From positions 1 through 64,000 of the forward strand of contig OZ237749.1 of the NCBI GenBank assembly GCA_965178125.1: 64,000 nt of DNA, read 5' to 3'. Position 1 is the first letter of the stretch; each line of letters begins with the position of its first letter. This document shows positions 21,117 to 31,753 of the stretch, in pieces. This DNA comes from Bilabrum cf. latius (Eukaryota > Bigyra: Bicosoecida > Bigyra > Bicosoecida). The position numbers and the translations under genes are program-made. The notes under the pieces are model-generated. The model saw only the letters and a program-made list of their open reading frames with translations, made no database searches and was not told the origin of the DNA.

Positions 21117-21891
21117 TCACCTCGAGAACTACCGGAATGAGAGCCGAGTGGACGAGAAGTTGCTATCTTCGGCCGTGTCCCACTGCGCGCTCGCAGCTGG
21201 GTCGGATGCCAAATCGCAGTTTGTCTGCGCTTGACCTGGACGATCATGGTATTCCTCCTTCGTGACAGGCTTATCATCGTATTGATGCCCGCCATCGCGA
21301 GCTAGGAATCCCCAGGTCTTCGTCCGCGGCGCCATCATGAACAGCGTCCAGGCATCCTCACCAGGTTCCACCAAGACCCGGTGGAACGTTCGCGGATTGA
21401 TGCAGTTGCATGTTATTGCTCGGCGGTGCATGCGTCGTCTTTCATTAACCGGGGAATCTGCCGCATCGACCAGGAGCTCGTCATAGGAGCCCGCGAGAAT
21501 GAGCGACCATCCAGCTAGCCACGGGTGGTCATGAAAGCCACGATCAGGATCAGATGCCACGAACCGATGCAAAACAAGCTCGAATCCCATTATTTCGACG
21601 ATGTGATATCTCTCCTGCGAGCGCGCGTATGTAAGGGGTGGGACCTGGGTAAAATCCTACTGGTGGTCGAGTCATACATGTTAAGGAATTATCGCATTAC
21701 CTTACAAGAAAAGGACGTCCAGTAGGTCCTCTTATCAGCTTGCAGGGAAGATATCCTGAGAATTTGAGCAGTGCTCGTCTTGCAAACTGTTTCCATATCC
21801 AAAGCAGGACAGCAGTGGCAGAGACGACCGCAAGAACAGCAAGAGCTATCGGTTGAAGGGCTGCAAGTGCCTCTGGGCCGAACGTTTCCAT
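21117..21891 (-). CDS. Membrane-anchored cupin-fold protein
   Basis: Two exons: 21706-21891 and 21117-21644, with a 61-bp intron (GTAAGG donor, ACCCAG acceptor) in phase 0; 237 residues. A TAG at 21129 precedes the TGA by four codons. Residues 10-35 form one membrane segment (ALAVLAVVSATAVLLWIW). The soluble part carries a cupin-like core: LVLHRFVASDPDRGFHDHPW (metal-ligand His candidates), SLILAGSYDE, the NPRTFHRV motif and DAWTLFMMAPRTKTWGF. This arrangement is known from uncharacterised bacterial and phage proteins; no reaction is established. Sure about the fold, not about the function. Confidence 0.7.
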
Positions 21892-22122
21892 ACCCGGTAA
21901 GCTACAACACACGCAGCAATAAATCTTCCGACGCTGTCGTGAAGTGTGGGTATACTATGAGTTGATAGACGCGATGTTGCAATGAACACACACGAGATCT
22001 TGTGAGGCATTATGAGTAGCTCGATCGGAGCTCTACAAGATACTTTTGGGGCATTGCTTTTGTGAGTATCGCTGGTAGATATGTAAGCTTTGTCTTACCA
22101 CAAAGATGTGCCAAGCCACCCA

Positions 22123-25100
22123 TCAATCGCCGGCACCGCCAGCGGCAGCGCCCTCGGCAGCATCGTCCGCCTTGATGGGCTCTGGGTCCCCGTTCCTCTT
22201 GCCCTTGGCTCCAAGGAAGAACTTGATGTCCGGCAGGGACAGGGTCGTGTCGAAGTCCTCCGTCTCGGCCGACACTCCGATGCGCAGAGCATGCGTGCCC
22301 TCCCCGATGGGCCCCACGAGCTCCTTCCAGGCCTCCACCACGGGGCTGTCCTTGTACTTTTTGGCAGCGTACTCGTTGAACATGAGCTTATCGATGGCCA
22401 CCAGGTCGGATACCACCATATTGTGCTTTTTATTCAGCAGCTCGCACAGCTCCATGCACGTCATCTTGTCGTTGCCATCCACCTCAAGGAAGTCCCAGCT
22501 GGTCCACCCGTTGGGGTGTGCGCGCACAGTGGTGCCCATGGTCGCGTCGTCGTACTCGCCCTCGTGTCGCTTGGGCCCGTTAGGCTCCTCGAAGGCGAAG
22601 CTGTCTGCGCTCAGGTCGCACGTAGGGGGCTGGAAGTACTTGACGTCCCTGTACCCCATGCAGTACTTGATCGACTCGTTGGTCACGAAGCCGGCCACCA
22701 TGCCCGTGGTGGTGGCCACTGCCGGGATGATGTGCCCCGCCATGACCTTGACCTGCAGCCGCTCCTCGAGGTCAATCTTGTACGAGGCGCATCGTACGTT
22801 GGTGAAGGCCGTCAAGAAGTCCACGTGGTGGTTCGTGTCGTCATCCTTCTCGAAATGCTGCCCCTCGAGGGAGTCGGCCCTGGCGGCGTACGAAGAGCCG
22901 TCCGCACCGACGATCTTGTCGAACAGCGCCAGCACAGAATCGAACTCCTCCTGCGCCGCCCCCGGGTCGGGCACCAGGTCCTCCTCCTTGGAGTCCTCGC
23001 CGCTCCCGGACTTGGGCACCATCTTCTTAGGTTTGTATGCAGGCACCTCCCCACCGGCCTGTGCGGCATCCACCATCTTGGCCAGCGCCTCCACGTCTCC
23101 CTCGGCAGGGACACCCTCCTTGATCCCGCACACCTGCGCAAACAGGCAAGCGGCGTGGTAGATGAAGGCGCGGTGCAGCTCGTTCCCGCGCACGTTCAGA
23201 GTCTCAATCGAGGGGAAGCGCTTGGTTCCCGTCCAGAAGGGGGTGCCGTCCTGCTGCTTGGCGTCCTCGGGGTACGAGTTGGCCAGGTCCTGGATGGGCG
23301 CGTAGCACTGCTCGAGGAACATGTGCGCGGCCGACTCCACGCACGACTGGAAGGTACCCTTCACGGCGGGGCGAGCCACCAGCAGAGTCTTGATGATCTT
23401 GCCCTTGGCTCCAGAAGGGGTGTCCTCGGCCCACGTCTTGCGGGCACCCGCCGCGTCCCTGGTGAAGTCCTGCGCCAGCTTGACGCCGCCCTCGAACTGG
23501 TCGTCGAAGTTGAACTTGGCGTGCACGACGCAGTGCTCCGACTTGTAGGGGTACTGCTTCACTGTGCACGAGTGCTCCGCGGGGCCACCGCCGCCCTCAC
23601 CGCCGGCCTCGCCGTCGTTCCAGCAGGGGGTCTTGCACGGCACCATGGAGCTGGCGTGGCACTTGAGGCCCTCCGTGCCCGACTCGAACTCGGCCACGCG
23701 GTGCCACGCGCACTTGCCATCCACGTACTTGCGGGCCTTGATCGTGTCCAGCGCGGGGATGACGAGGTCCAGCGCGTCCCAGAAATCGTCCGAAAAGATG
23801 TTCTCCGTGGAAGGGGAAGCAAACACGGTGTGCGACACGGTCTGGAAGTCGGGGTTCATCAGCTGCGCTCTAGCGCACGCCTGGGTGCTCTTGGGCTTCT
23901 TCACGTCAGGAGCGCGGAACAGGAACTGGCGGTTGAGGTTCGACCGCTCCACGTCATCTGCGTCAGTGACGGTGCACATGCCGCCCGCAGACTTGAGGCC
24001 CATGCCGGACAGGGCGAAGTTCTTGAGCAGCTCGCAGCCGAGGGCGCCCGACCCGACCATGAAGATCTTGCTCCTTGCCAGCTTGCCCACGTTGGCATCT
24101 CCGATCACAGCCCGCAGGTCGTCGTAGCGATCACCGCGAGGGGCGTAGTCGGCGGGCGCATCGCCGTCGGAGCCAGCCGCCGCGATGAATGGGTCAGCGA
24201 TATACAGGAGCTGCTGCTCCACGGGCCTGAACTGCCCCGTCAGCTTCACGATCTCCTGCGCGATGATCCCGCCGAACACCGCAGCCATGGACTGCAGCTG
24301 CACGCCCGAGCACCGCGCCACATCGCCCACCAGCTTGTCGTCGGCCTCGCCCTCCGCGAAGGTGGCCTCGTCCAGCATGCCGTCGGCCTTGGCCAAGTCG
24401 CGGGCGCGGGCACGCACGTCGGCTGTGTCCTCGGCGCTGTTGGTACGAGGGGCGGCACCGTCGTGCGCTGCTGCAAACGCGTCGCAAGCCTCAAAGGCAG
24501 CGTGCAGCTTGCTGGGCCGCATGAAGTCCACCCCGAAGTAAGGAGTGTCCATGAAGCCGGGCTCCTTGCGCTTCTCGGCGAAGGAGACCATGGCCCTGGG
24601 CTGGGGCTTCTTGAACTCGAACACCTCGCAGGTGCCAAGAGGGGCGAAGTCGGGCATGCCACTGGCCTCCCAGTCGTGGTCGAACTCGAAGTAGCCCGCG
24701 CCCTTCATGGCGTTGGACACCTCAAACGTCTTGCTGGGCTTGTCCTTGTCGTCCACTGTGGCGTTGAGCGACGGGATGCTCTGGCAGCCCTTGAAGTAGA
24801 CGTGCATGCCGTCGTCGATGGCCATCTGGTCGTCCTCCTTCAGGTCCATCCACACGCGCACTCGCTTCAGAGTCTCGGTCGGGTTCCCGTCGGCGTCCCT
24901 CTTCTTGACCTGCGTCTCCTTGGTGATCGACTTGACGATGTGCTGCACCGGGGGCTTGCCGTCCGCGTTCAGAACATCGAACCCAGGCCCGAAATCGAGG
25001 AACATACGACCCGCGGCACCGTTGAGCGAGCATGACAAGAAGCCGATGCGGCCGTCCTCCTCCTCATCGCTCGAGGGCCTCCGCGTGCTCCTGCAGAGCT

Positions 25101-25857
25101 CGTCCAGGGCCTCCAGGCGGGTGGGGGGCACCGCGTCGTCGCACAGCACCAGGCAATCGAAGGCCTTGATCGTCTCATCATCCAAACCAGCAGCGGGCTT
25201 CCCATCTACGCCAGACAGCACGCTCACGGGCACGTACTCGTTCAAGGTGTCCAGTTCTCCCAGCGAGGCTTCGTCGCGGCGAGCGCCCTCCTTCACGTGC
25301 TGCTCCGTGATGTAAAAGTTGAGGCCCATGTCCTTTGCCGTAGCTGGCGTAGGATCGTGCAGTACCACCTCCTTGACTCCGGCAAGGATGATGTTCTTGG
25401 CAGTCTCCATGCCAACACCGCGCAGCCCGACGATCAGAACACGCATTTTCACGAGCTTCTTCATGCACTCCATTCCCAGCGTTGCGATCTCTGCGAATTG
25501 CGACCCGACGTGGCGTAGCGCATTAGACATATGTGTACATGCGTTTTAGTGGTTCGAAGAGGTATTTGACGCAGCTGGACACAGAGATAGGCCCCTGCTG
25601 ATGCTGCAGAACGCGTGCATTCGGAGGCTTGCACCAAAAGGGAAATAGTCAGCAGTTCGACTAAGTTGAATTGAAACGAATGGTTCATAAAGCGGCCCGC
25701 ATAGAACCTCGCATTCAAGCAGTGATGCAGCAGCAACAAGCAAGGAACCCGATCAGCACAAAGATCCTTCTATCTCACGCCGCGAGTACAGATCCTGGTC
25801 GATACCATCGTCGCCGCCTGCTCCAGAGGCAGCTCCAGATCCAGCTACAGCCGCCAT
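22123..25857 (-). CDS. UBA1: Ubiquitin-activating enzyme E1
   Basis: Exon 1 (25779-25857) starts MAAVAGSGAASG and ends in DQDLYSR; a 288-bp intron (GTGAGA donor, TTCGCAG acceptor) restores the family motif YSRQIATLGME at the junction. Exon 2 is 22123-25490 and ends in TGA; 1,148 residues. The inactive adenylation half has LIVGLRGVGMETAKNIILAG; the active half has MVGSGALGCELLKNFALSG and SNLNRQFLFRAPDVKKPKS. The catalytic Cys is in EHSCTVKQYP (about 23567), inside a second catalytic half-domain with a Gly-rich insert; the C-terminal ubiquitin-fold domain recruits E2s. It has no TAG codon at all, unlike its neighbours. The 981-residue plus-strand ORF over it is a shadow. Confidence 0.96.
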
Positions 25858-26028
25858 ATTCGTTGAGTACTAGTAGAAATTACCGTGTGTATCTTCGAAT
25901 GGCATTCAGTCGCGAGAACGCCGGCCACTCATCTGGTATTTTGAATGTAACGTATAGGTTTATGCACCAGATGCATTGCATGATTGCACTGTTTTAGCCG
26001 GAAGCGGTGCCTTAAAGCGCACGATAGT
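25858..26028. promoter_or_regulatory. Bidirectional promoter gap, UBA1 / DHHC
   Basis: UBA1 and the acyltransferase start 171 bp apart on opposite strands, so this short, AT-richer segment must drive both. No known motif is clear. Confidence 0.4.
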
Positions 26029-27939
26029 ATGGCTACGAAGCCAGTCAGATGTTGGGCTTGTGATTCACTCACGAGAGGTCCTGATGGTTATGCTGATTTC
26101 TACTGCGGCGCTAAAGATTGCGGTGCATTGGTAACGTCGCCAGATGTCCTACTCATTCGGGCTGGACGAAGAATGCATCCAGCATGGTGGAATGGGTTGC
26201 AATCATCTCCGATGTACATTGCATCTTCGGCCTTGCTTGGGGTTGCTAGTGAGCTAGCAGCAGGTGCATGATTATCGGATTGATCGACTGCTCTCCTAAC
26301 TTGTAGAACACTGATCCATTTTCTCACAGATTCAAGCTGTTGTCTTCTGCAATTGTATTGTTTTATCTTAAGCAATCTACAGCCTCTCGCAGTATTTGGG
26401 GTGTGGCGAGTGTTGCCGTGGTACCTGTCTGTCATAGAATCTTCAAGTCTTGCAACAATCGCACACTGGAGCTTTGTAGCAGTTCTGGCGGTTAATTGCG
26501 TTGGTCTTTATTGCCAACTAATGATCATGGATCCTGGATTTACCCGTTCGAAGGCTGGACTGTCGTGGAGAGGCCTGCTACAGCCGCACACATCGGTGTG
26601 CCGCTATTGTCCGCATTGCAAGGCCCCGAAGCCACCCGGGACCGCGCACTCAAGAGCTGAAGGCAGATGCGTGATGCAATTCGATCACTACTGCCTTTTG
26701 ATTGGGCGGGCTGTCGGCGGGCGCACCATTGGGAGGTTCATCCGGATGCTCGTGTGGCTGCTCCTGGGTTCCGCGTACGTGGTGGCATGCGGGGTGCACG
26801 GCGTGCTGAGTGCCCCTGACACGCACAGTAGACCACAAGGAGGGTCCACCAGCGGACCAGACATGCGTTCTATCGCAGGGCTTGGCAGCTGGGCCTCCAT
26901 GCCGCGGTCCCGCGCAGACGAGAGAGCCGCACATGCACTTGCAACCGATCTACAGAAGGTGAGCCTGCACTTGGCGGCGGGCCGGTTTCTGGTCGAGTGG
27001 GCCATGCACGAAGGGGTAGTGGGAGGGGCCTTCCAGAGAGGAGGGAGGGACCCTCTCGTGGAGGAGGGCAGGGTCATGCGGGCAGCGAGCGTGCTGCCGT
27101 TGTACTGGACGCTGCCTCTGCAGGCCATGGCCTAGCTGGGTGAGGGAGGGGAAGGAGGTGTGGGGACAGGAGAAGGGGAAGAGGGTGGGTGGGCGCTTCG
27201 CTCCACTGCCGCGATGAAAGAGGGCTGGGTGCACTGGTTCATGGGTCGGATGTGCCTTGGCTGGCTGTATCTGAACCTGAGGCTGGAGGACCACTCTTCG
27301 AGCATGGGGCGGAGCTTTGCCAGCTCGTTTGGGAGGATGGGGTACTCGGTCGTGTTCGCACATGGGCTGTGGACGGGACTGTCTGTTGTTTGGGTGTTTA
27401 TTGTATCGGGTAGCGCGATGTTTGGCTTCGTTCTGTTGCTTGGGAACACTGTCGTGGGCGAGGTGTGCTAGAGGGGGGACCCGATGGCTCGAGCCGAGCT
27501 GGTGAGGGACCGGTCGGCTGCGATCCAGCGGATCAAGGCAGACACAGAGGCCAAGGAGAACCCATTGAAGGGTGACATAGGTGGTAAGGATGCAGGTCAT
27601 GTGGCAGGCAATGGGGACGGGGCGCGGCAGAACCCAAGGCGGCGGGGTGGCAGGCAGAAGGTAGCAAGCAGCTCTGGCAGTACGACCCTAGGTGGGGGGC
27701 CCGGCACGTAGGGCGGCAGCATCTAGGAACCCATGGTAACCATGCGAGAACGACCTATGCTTGACAAGGTCCGGGCGCTCTTGCAGCTTCCAACTTGGAA
27801 ACAAGACGAAAATGCATGGTATGCTGTGTTGAAGGCGGCCGTGTACTTGTCGTTGCCGTGGCCGCCGCGAAGCAGAGGAGACATAGTAGAGGAATGGAAG
27901 GAGCTTGCGAGTGATAGGTTTGAATTTGTCGGGGTGTAA
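26029..27939 (+). CDS. DHHC-family protein S-acyltransferase (DHYC variant)
   Basis: Exon 1 (26029-26248) encodes an N-terminal Cys-rich module (CWACDS and CGAKDCGALV); an 81-bp intron (GTGAGC donor, CTAAC branch-like site, CTCACAG acceptor) leads to exon 2 (26330-27939, TAA stop); 609 residues. TAG at 27133, 27469, 27709 and 27724. The catalytic region is CRYCPHCKAPKPP followed by GRCVMQFDHYC and GRTIGRFIRM, flanked by hydrophobic segments, so it is a membrane enzyme that palmitoylates cytosolic Cys. The motif is DHYC, as in some active fungal enzymes, and one of the usual zinc ligands is absent (AHSRAEGRC in place of an HC-x2-C arrangement), so activity is not certain. Confidence 0.75.
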
Positions 27940-28236
27940 GTCCTGGCTGCTGCCCGAGAGAGAGGCGGATCCACCACCATGCTGGCGCGGAGACCGCCCT
28001 CGTCACGGCGCACCGCAGGCATGATAGCCGAGGCGTTGAGCAGTAACTACTACTGCTACGTCTCCCGAATGTTCGTATTATTGAACACACAGAGCAGCAC
28101 ATTTGGAACACACTAAAGGCTTACTTCTTCGCGGTAAAGGTTTATCCGCAGTCGCTCGACGGGCATTCATTGGTTGCGAAAGTGCATCAGCTTGGGCTTC
28201 ACGAGGCGAGAAAATTTGACAACACCGGCGGGTGGA
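27940..28236. other. Intergenic region DHHC / leishmanolysin
   Basis: 297 bp; the DHHC frame stays open for about 58 codons after its TAA, without recognisable content. No separate gene is seen. Confidence 0.4.
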
Positions 28237-31200
28237 ATGAATTATGCCTCTACGACGAACTACCTTACCTTCGGACAGCGGCAGATCGCGCAGATCAGCG
28301 CTATCCTGCTAACAAGTCTCCTAGTTGTGTCGTCAGCTCTGGTGCATGAGCAGAAAATAGAGCACGTCGCTGCACCCCACAGTTCACCTAAGTCGATTAG
28401 TAGACATACAACTCTTGAAGCTGCAGATCACATCCATCATAACCACGGCTTTTGCGCATACGACGATGCGTTACAGGATGCCAAGAGAGACCGAGTGTTG
28501 CGCGGCAAAGATCCCGAGATTGCCCCTCGAATGCTCTTATCTGGGAGGCACACCAGGCACCCACGAGGACAACGTGCACTAGAAACTTAGGTATGGAGGC
28601 CACTTCGTGTGAGGGCTGATTTTTACGAAGGGAGCTCGACAACATGGCAGATGGATGCAGCAACAACGCAGTACTTCAAAGAAGAGGTGATGGGGTGGGC
28701 TCTTCAGCGCACCCAAGAACTTCTGTCCGTTCGGGAGCGACCAGCTGGCGCTGCTCTCTTTCTTGGGTATCCATGCACCAGCTGGTACACTGGCGGTGGA
28801 GATGGCCGGTGTGCTGCTCTTGACCTTGATCGTGAATGTGGGGCTAGCACGGTGACCCTCAACTCGACATACTTCGGGGAGGCAAGCACGTTTGAGTTCA
28901 CTGGTGGCCAGTTTCACGAGACGGTGGTGCCAGCGGGAGGGACTGGCGTGCCTGACGCGGATTTCGTGCTTGCCATCACAACTGACCACACCAGCAGCTG
29001 CGAAGGCTCCACGCTTGCATTTGCATCCACTTGTCTGCGGGACGACATAGATAGACCGGTGGCTGGTAGGTACAACCAGTGCCCCACCAAGGTGTCCATG
29101 GACCCTAGCAGGCTCAGACGCATGCGGCAGGTGGCGCTGCACGAGGTGTTCCACGCCATCGGGTTCAGCTCGGCCAACCTGGCCTACTTCAGGGATCCAG
29201 ACACCCTTGTGCCCTACCTGCAGCGAGACGACTCTCGGGAGGAGTACCTGCACGCGGATGCACAGGTGTCCATTACTTGCAGCGGGCAGAGCTTCACCGT
29301 TTCCCAGTTCCCGGACACGGTGATCGGGTGGAGCGGAGAGCGGGGGCAGCCCGAGTGCAACAACTTCACACAGGCCATCAGCGTCGGGCGCACTGGCTGC
29401 ACGCAGAGGTTGGTGCTGCCCAGCGCGCGCGACTAGGCCCGCGCATACACGGGATGTGGCCACCTACCCGGTCCTGAGCTTGAGAACCAGGACACGTCGT
29501 GCGGCATGGTGAGCTCGCACTGGGACGCCCGTGTGCTCGCCCAGGATACGATGGCACCGAGGACTTCTCACTGGTAGGCTGTCTCCCGAGTCACGCTGGG
29601 TTTCTTTGAATCATCGGGGTGGTATCAGGGCAACTACAGCGCGCTCGTGGAAGAGACGGGAAGGGACTGGGGCTCGGACGTGGGGTGTAATGCGGCCATG
29701 GATAGCCGAGGGGTCGTCGGGGACCCATTAATGAGCGTCACGACAAATTCGAGCCTGCGAGAAGCAGAACCGCTGTTTTGCGTCGAGCCAAGTACTGCTA
29801 ATGAGTGCACGTTCGACAGGCGAGCCAGAGGGATCTGCCAGCTAAAATCAGACTACTCTGCTGCCGAGCTGCCCGAGTACTACCGCTACTTCGGAGATTC
29901 AGAGCCTTACACTGGGGGAACGCAGGACACTCTAGACTATTTGCCATATATTGGAGGCTCATCACGGTGCGACGACCCCAGCCGTATGGGATCCAGTATC
30001 GTGCAGACAGACATGGGCGCGTTCTACGGCAACGAGTCGGCCAGCGCGTGCTTCGAGTCCAACCTGATACTTCAAGATACCATGTATGTGCCGCATGCCA
30101 CAGGATGCTACGCATACCGATGCAATCAAACAAGTCAAGACATGGTATTGCAGGTGATGCCGCTGCTCCGGAACGGAAGTGATGGCGCAGTGATCGAGTG
30201 CAAAGATGGTGACGGTGGTGCCCAGAAAGGAGCAATCGGATACAACGGTGCAGTCACCTGCGTCGAGCCTGCCTTGCTGTGCAACGAGGCACGGAGAATA
30301 ATTGATGGTAGCAATGCATTTGTGGAGGCACCTAGCCCCCCACCGGCACAGTCGCCCAGCCCCAGTGTCAGCGCCAGCCCAAGCAGCAGCAGCAGCACAA
30401 GTCCATCTGCATCGTCGTCTACGGGTAGTAGCTCATCGACCAGCCCGAGCCCATCGACCAGCGCGAGCTCGACCCCTTCGAATAGCGGGAGCTCGACCCC
30501 ATCGACCAGCGCGAGCTCGACCCCCTCGAATAGCGGGAGCCCAAGCAGCAGCAGCAGCACAAGTCCATCTGCATCGTCATCTACGGGTAGTAGCTCATCG
30601 ACCAGCCCGAGCCCACCGACCAGCGCGAGCTCGACCCCCTCGAATAGCGGGAGCCCAAGCAGCAGCAGTAGCAGCAGCGGCAGCGGCAGCACAAGTCCAT
30701 CTGCATCGTCATCTACGGGTAGTAGCCCATCGACCAGCCCGAGCCCATCGACCAGCGGGAGCTCGACCCCCTCGACCAGCGGGAGCCCAAGCAGCAGCAC
30801 TGGCACGTCTGTATCGCCGTCGAACACCTAGAGTTCGCGCCCCAGCGCCAGCCCGAGCGGTAGCGCCAGCCCATCATCTGAGCTCGACCGTCTGCCAAGC
30901 TTCTCTCCCAGGCCTCGCGAGGGGGCGGGGTCGGTGCCAATATTCGAGCTCAGCGAGCTCAAGGAGCGCTACTGCCCGGGCGTGGCGGAAGCGTGGCCTG
31001 GCAGCGATCTCTAGGCCGTGGCTGGTATTCAGTGGTAGCTCAGTGGGCTGCCAGTGGAAGGGGAGCTGTCCTGCAGTAGCGCGGGGGCGGTGCGAGAGGC
31101 GATGACATAGGTGCTGCAGCTCGAGGCAAGGCAAGTTGCCGTGCGGTTTCTGATGGATGAAGGCACTGAACGGCGCAGGTCGCTGCAGGGCGCCTCATCC

Positions 31201-31653
31201 TCTGGCCAAGCCCAGGGCGTGGAGGCCGCAGTGGCGGCAGAGAGCGAGGAGGAGGCCAGGCGGCTGGTGCTTGAGCTGGTGGTGGCGGTGAGCGATGGCA
31301 ATCTGGCACAGGTGCTGGAGGCGGCCAGCCCCGAGACATTCCTGGGGGTGTCTACAGCGGTGCCCGTGGGTCAAGCGCCTTTCTCCGGAGATCTGCCGGC
31401 ACCAGCCTCCGGCGAGGATGGAGGTGCGACACTTCTTGGGTTCGATCGCGCGCTTGCTATTGGAGTATTGGCTGGTGTTGGGATCATCGTCTTGCTGGCC
31501 GCAGTCGGCTGCTGCTACTTCTGCTAGTGCTGCTGCTTCAAGACCCCAGGGCGCAAGCGAGCGGCAGTAGTGCCGAGTGTGAGGGGCGACGATACGCGGC
31601 AAGGGGGTGCATACAGAGTCGATGGCCCTTAGTGCAATACTGCGCGTGCCTGA
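28237..31653 (+). CDS. Membrane-anchored leishmanolysin-like metalloprotease (M8)
   Basis: ATG 28237 begins a signal peptide or anchor (SAILLTSLLVVSSALV). The frame has nine TAG (28588, 29434, 29575, 30829, 31012, 31036, 31108, 31525, 31630) and ends in TGA; 1,138 residues. The zinc site is HEVFHAIGF (about 29140) with the third ligand in SSHWD and the Met-turn in AQDTMAPR, then VTLGFFESSGWY, all typical of M8 peptidases. After the catalytic domain comes a Ser/Pro/Thr-rich stalk with three long repeats (30360-30830), then a stretch with charged helices, a single transmembrane helix (ALAIGVLAGVGIIVLLAAVG) and a Cys-rich juxtamembrane tail around the 31525 TAG. A cell-surface protease with a mucin-like stalk is inferred. 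Confidence 0.88.
30355..30830 (+). repeat. Ser/Pro-rich coding repeats in the protease stalk
   Basis: Three imperfect copies of a block of about 120 bp built from AGCAGCAGC, TCGACCAGC and CCATCGACC words encode SPSASSSTGSSSSTSPSPST-type sequence. The unit boundaries are fuzzy; length variation between strains is likely. Confidence 0.8.
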
Positions 31654-31753
31654 AGCGACCTCGACAAATCTGAATAAATGTATTATAGCGTCGCGTTTTA
31701 GGCAGCAACGGACAGCTATCGGCAACTCCGGCCGTTGCCATCAGACTGGCACC

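Noticed and set aside
22090-25035. 981-residue plus-strand ORF
   Set aside because: Exact antisense shadow of UBA1; composition is His/Val/Leu-rich without domains, while the minus strand has every E1 motif.
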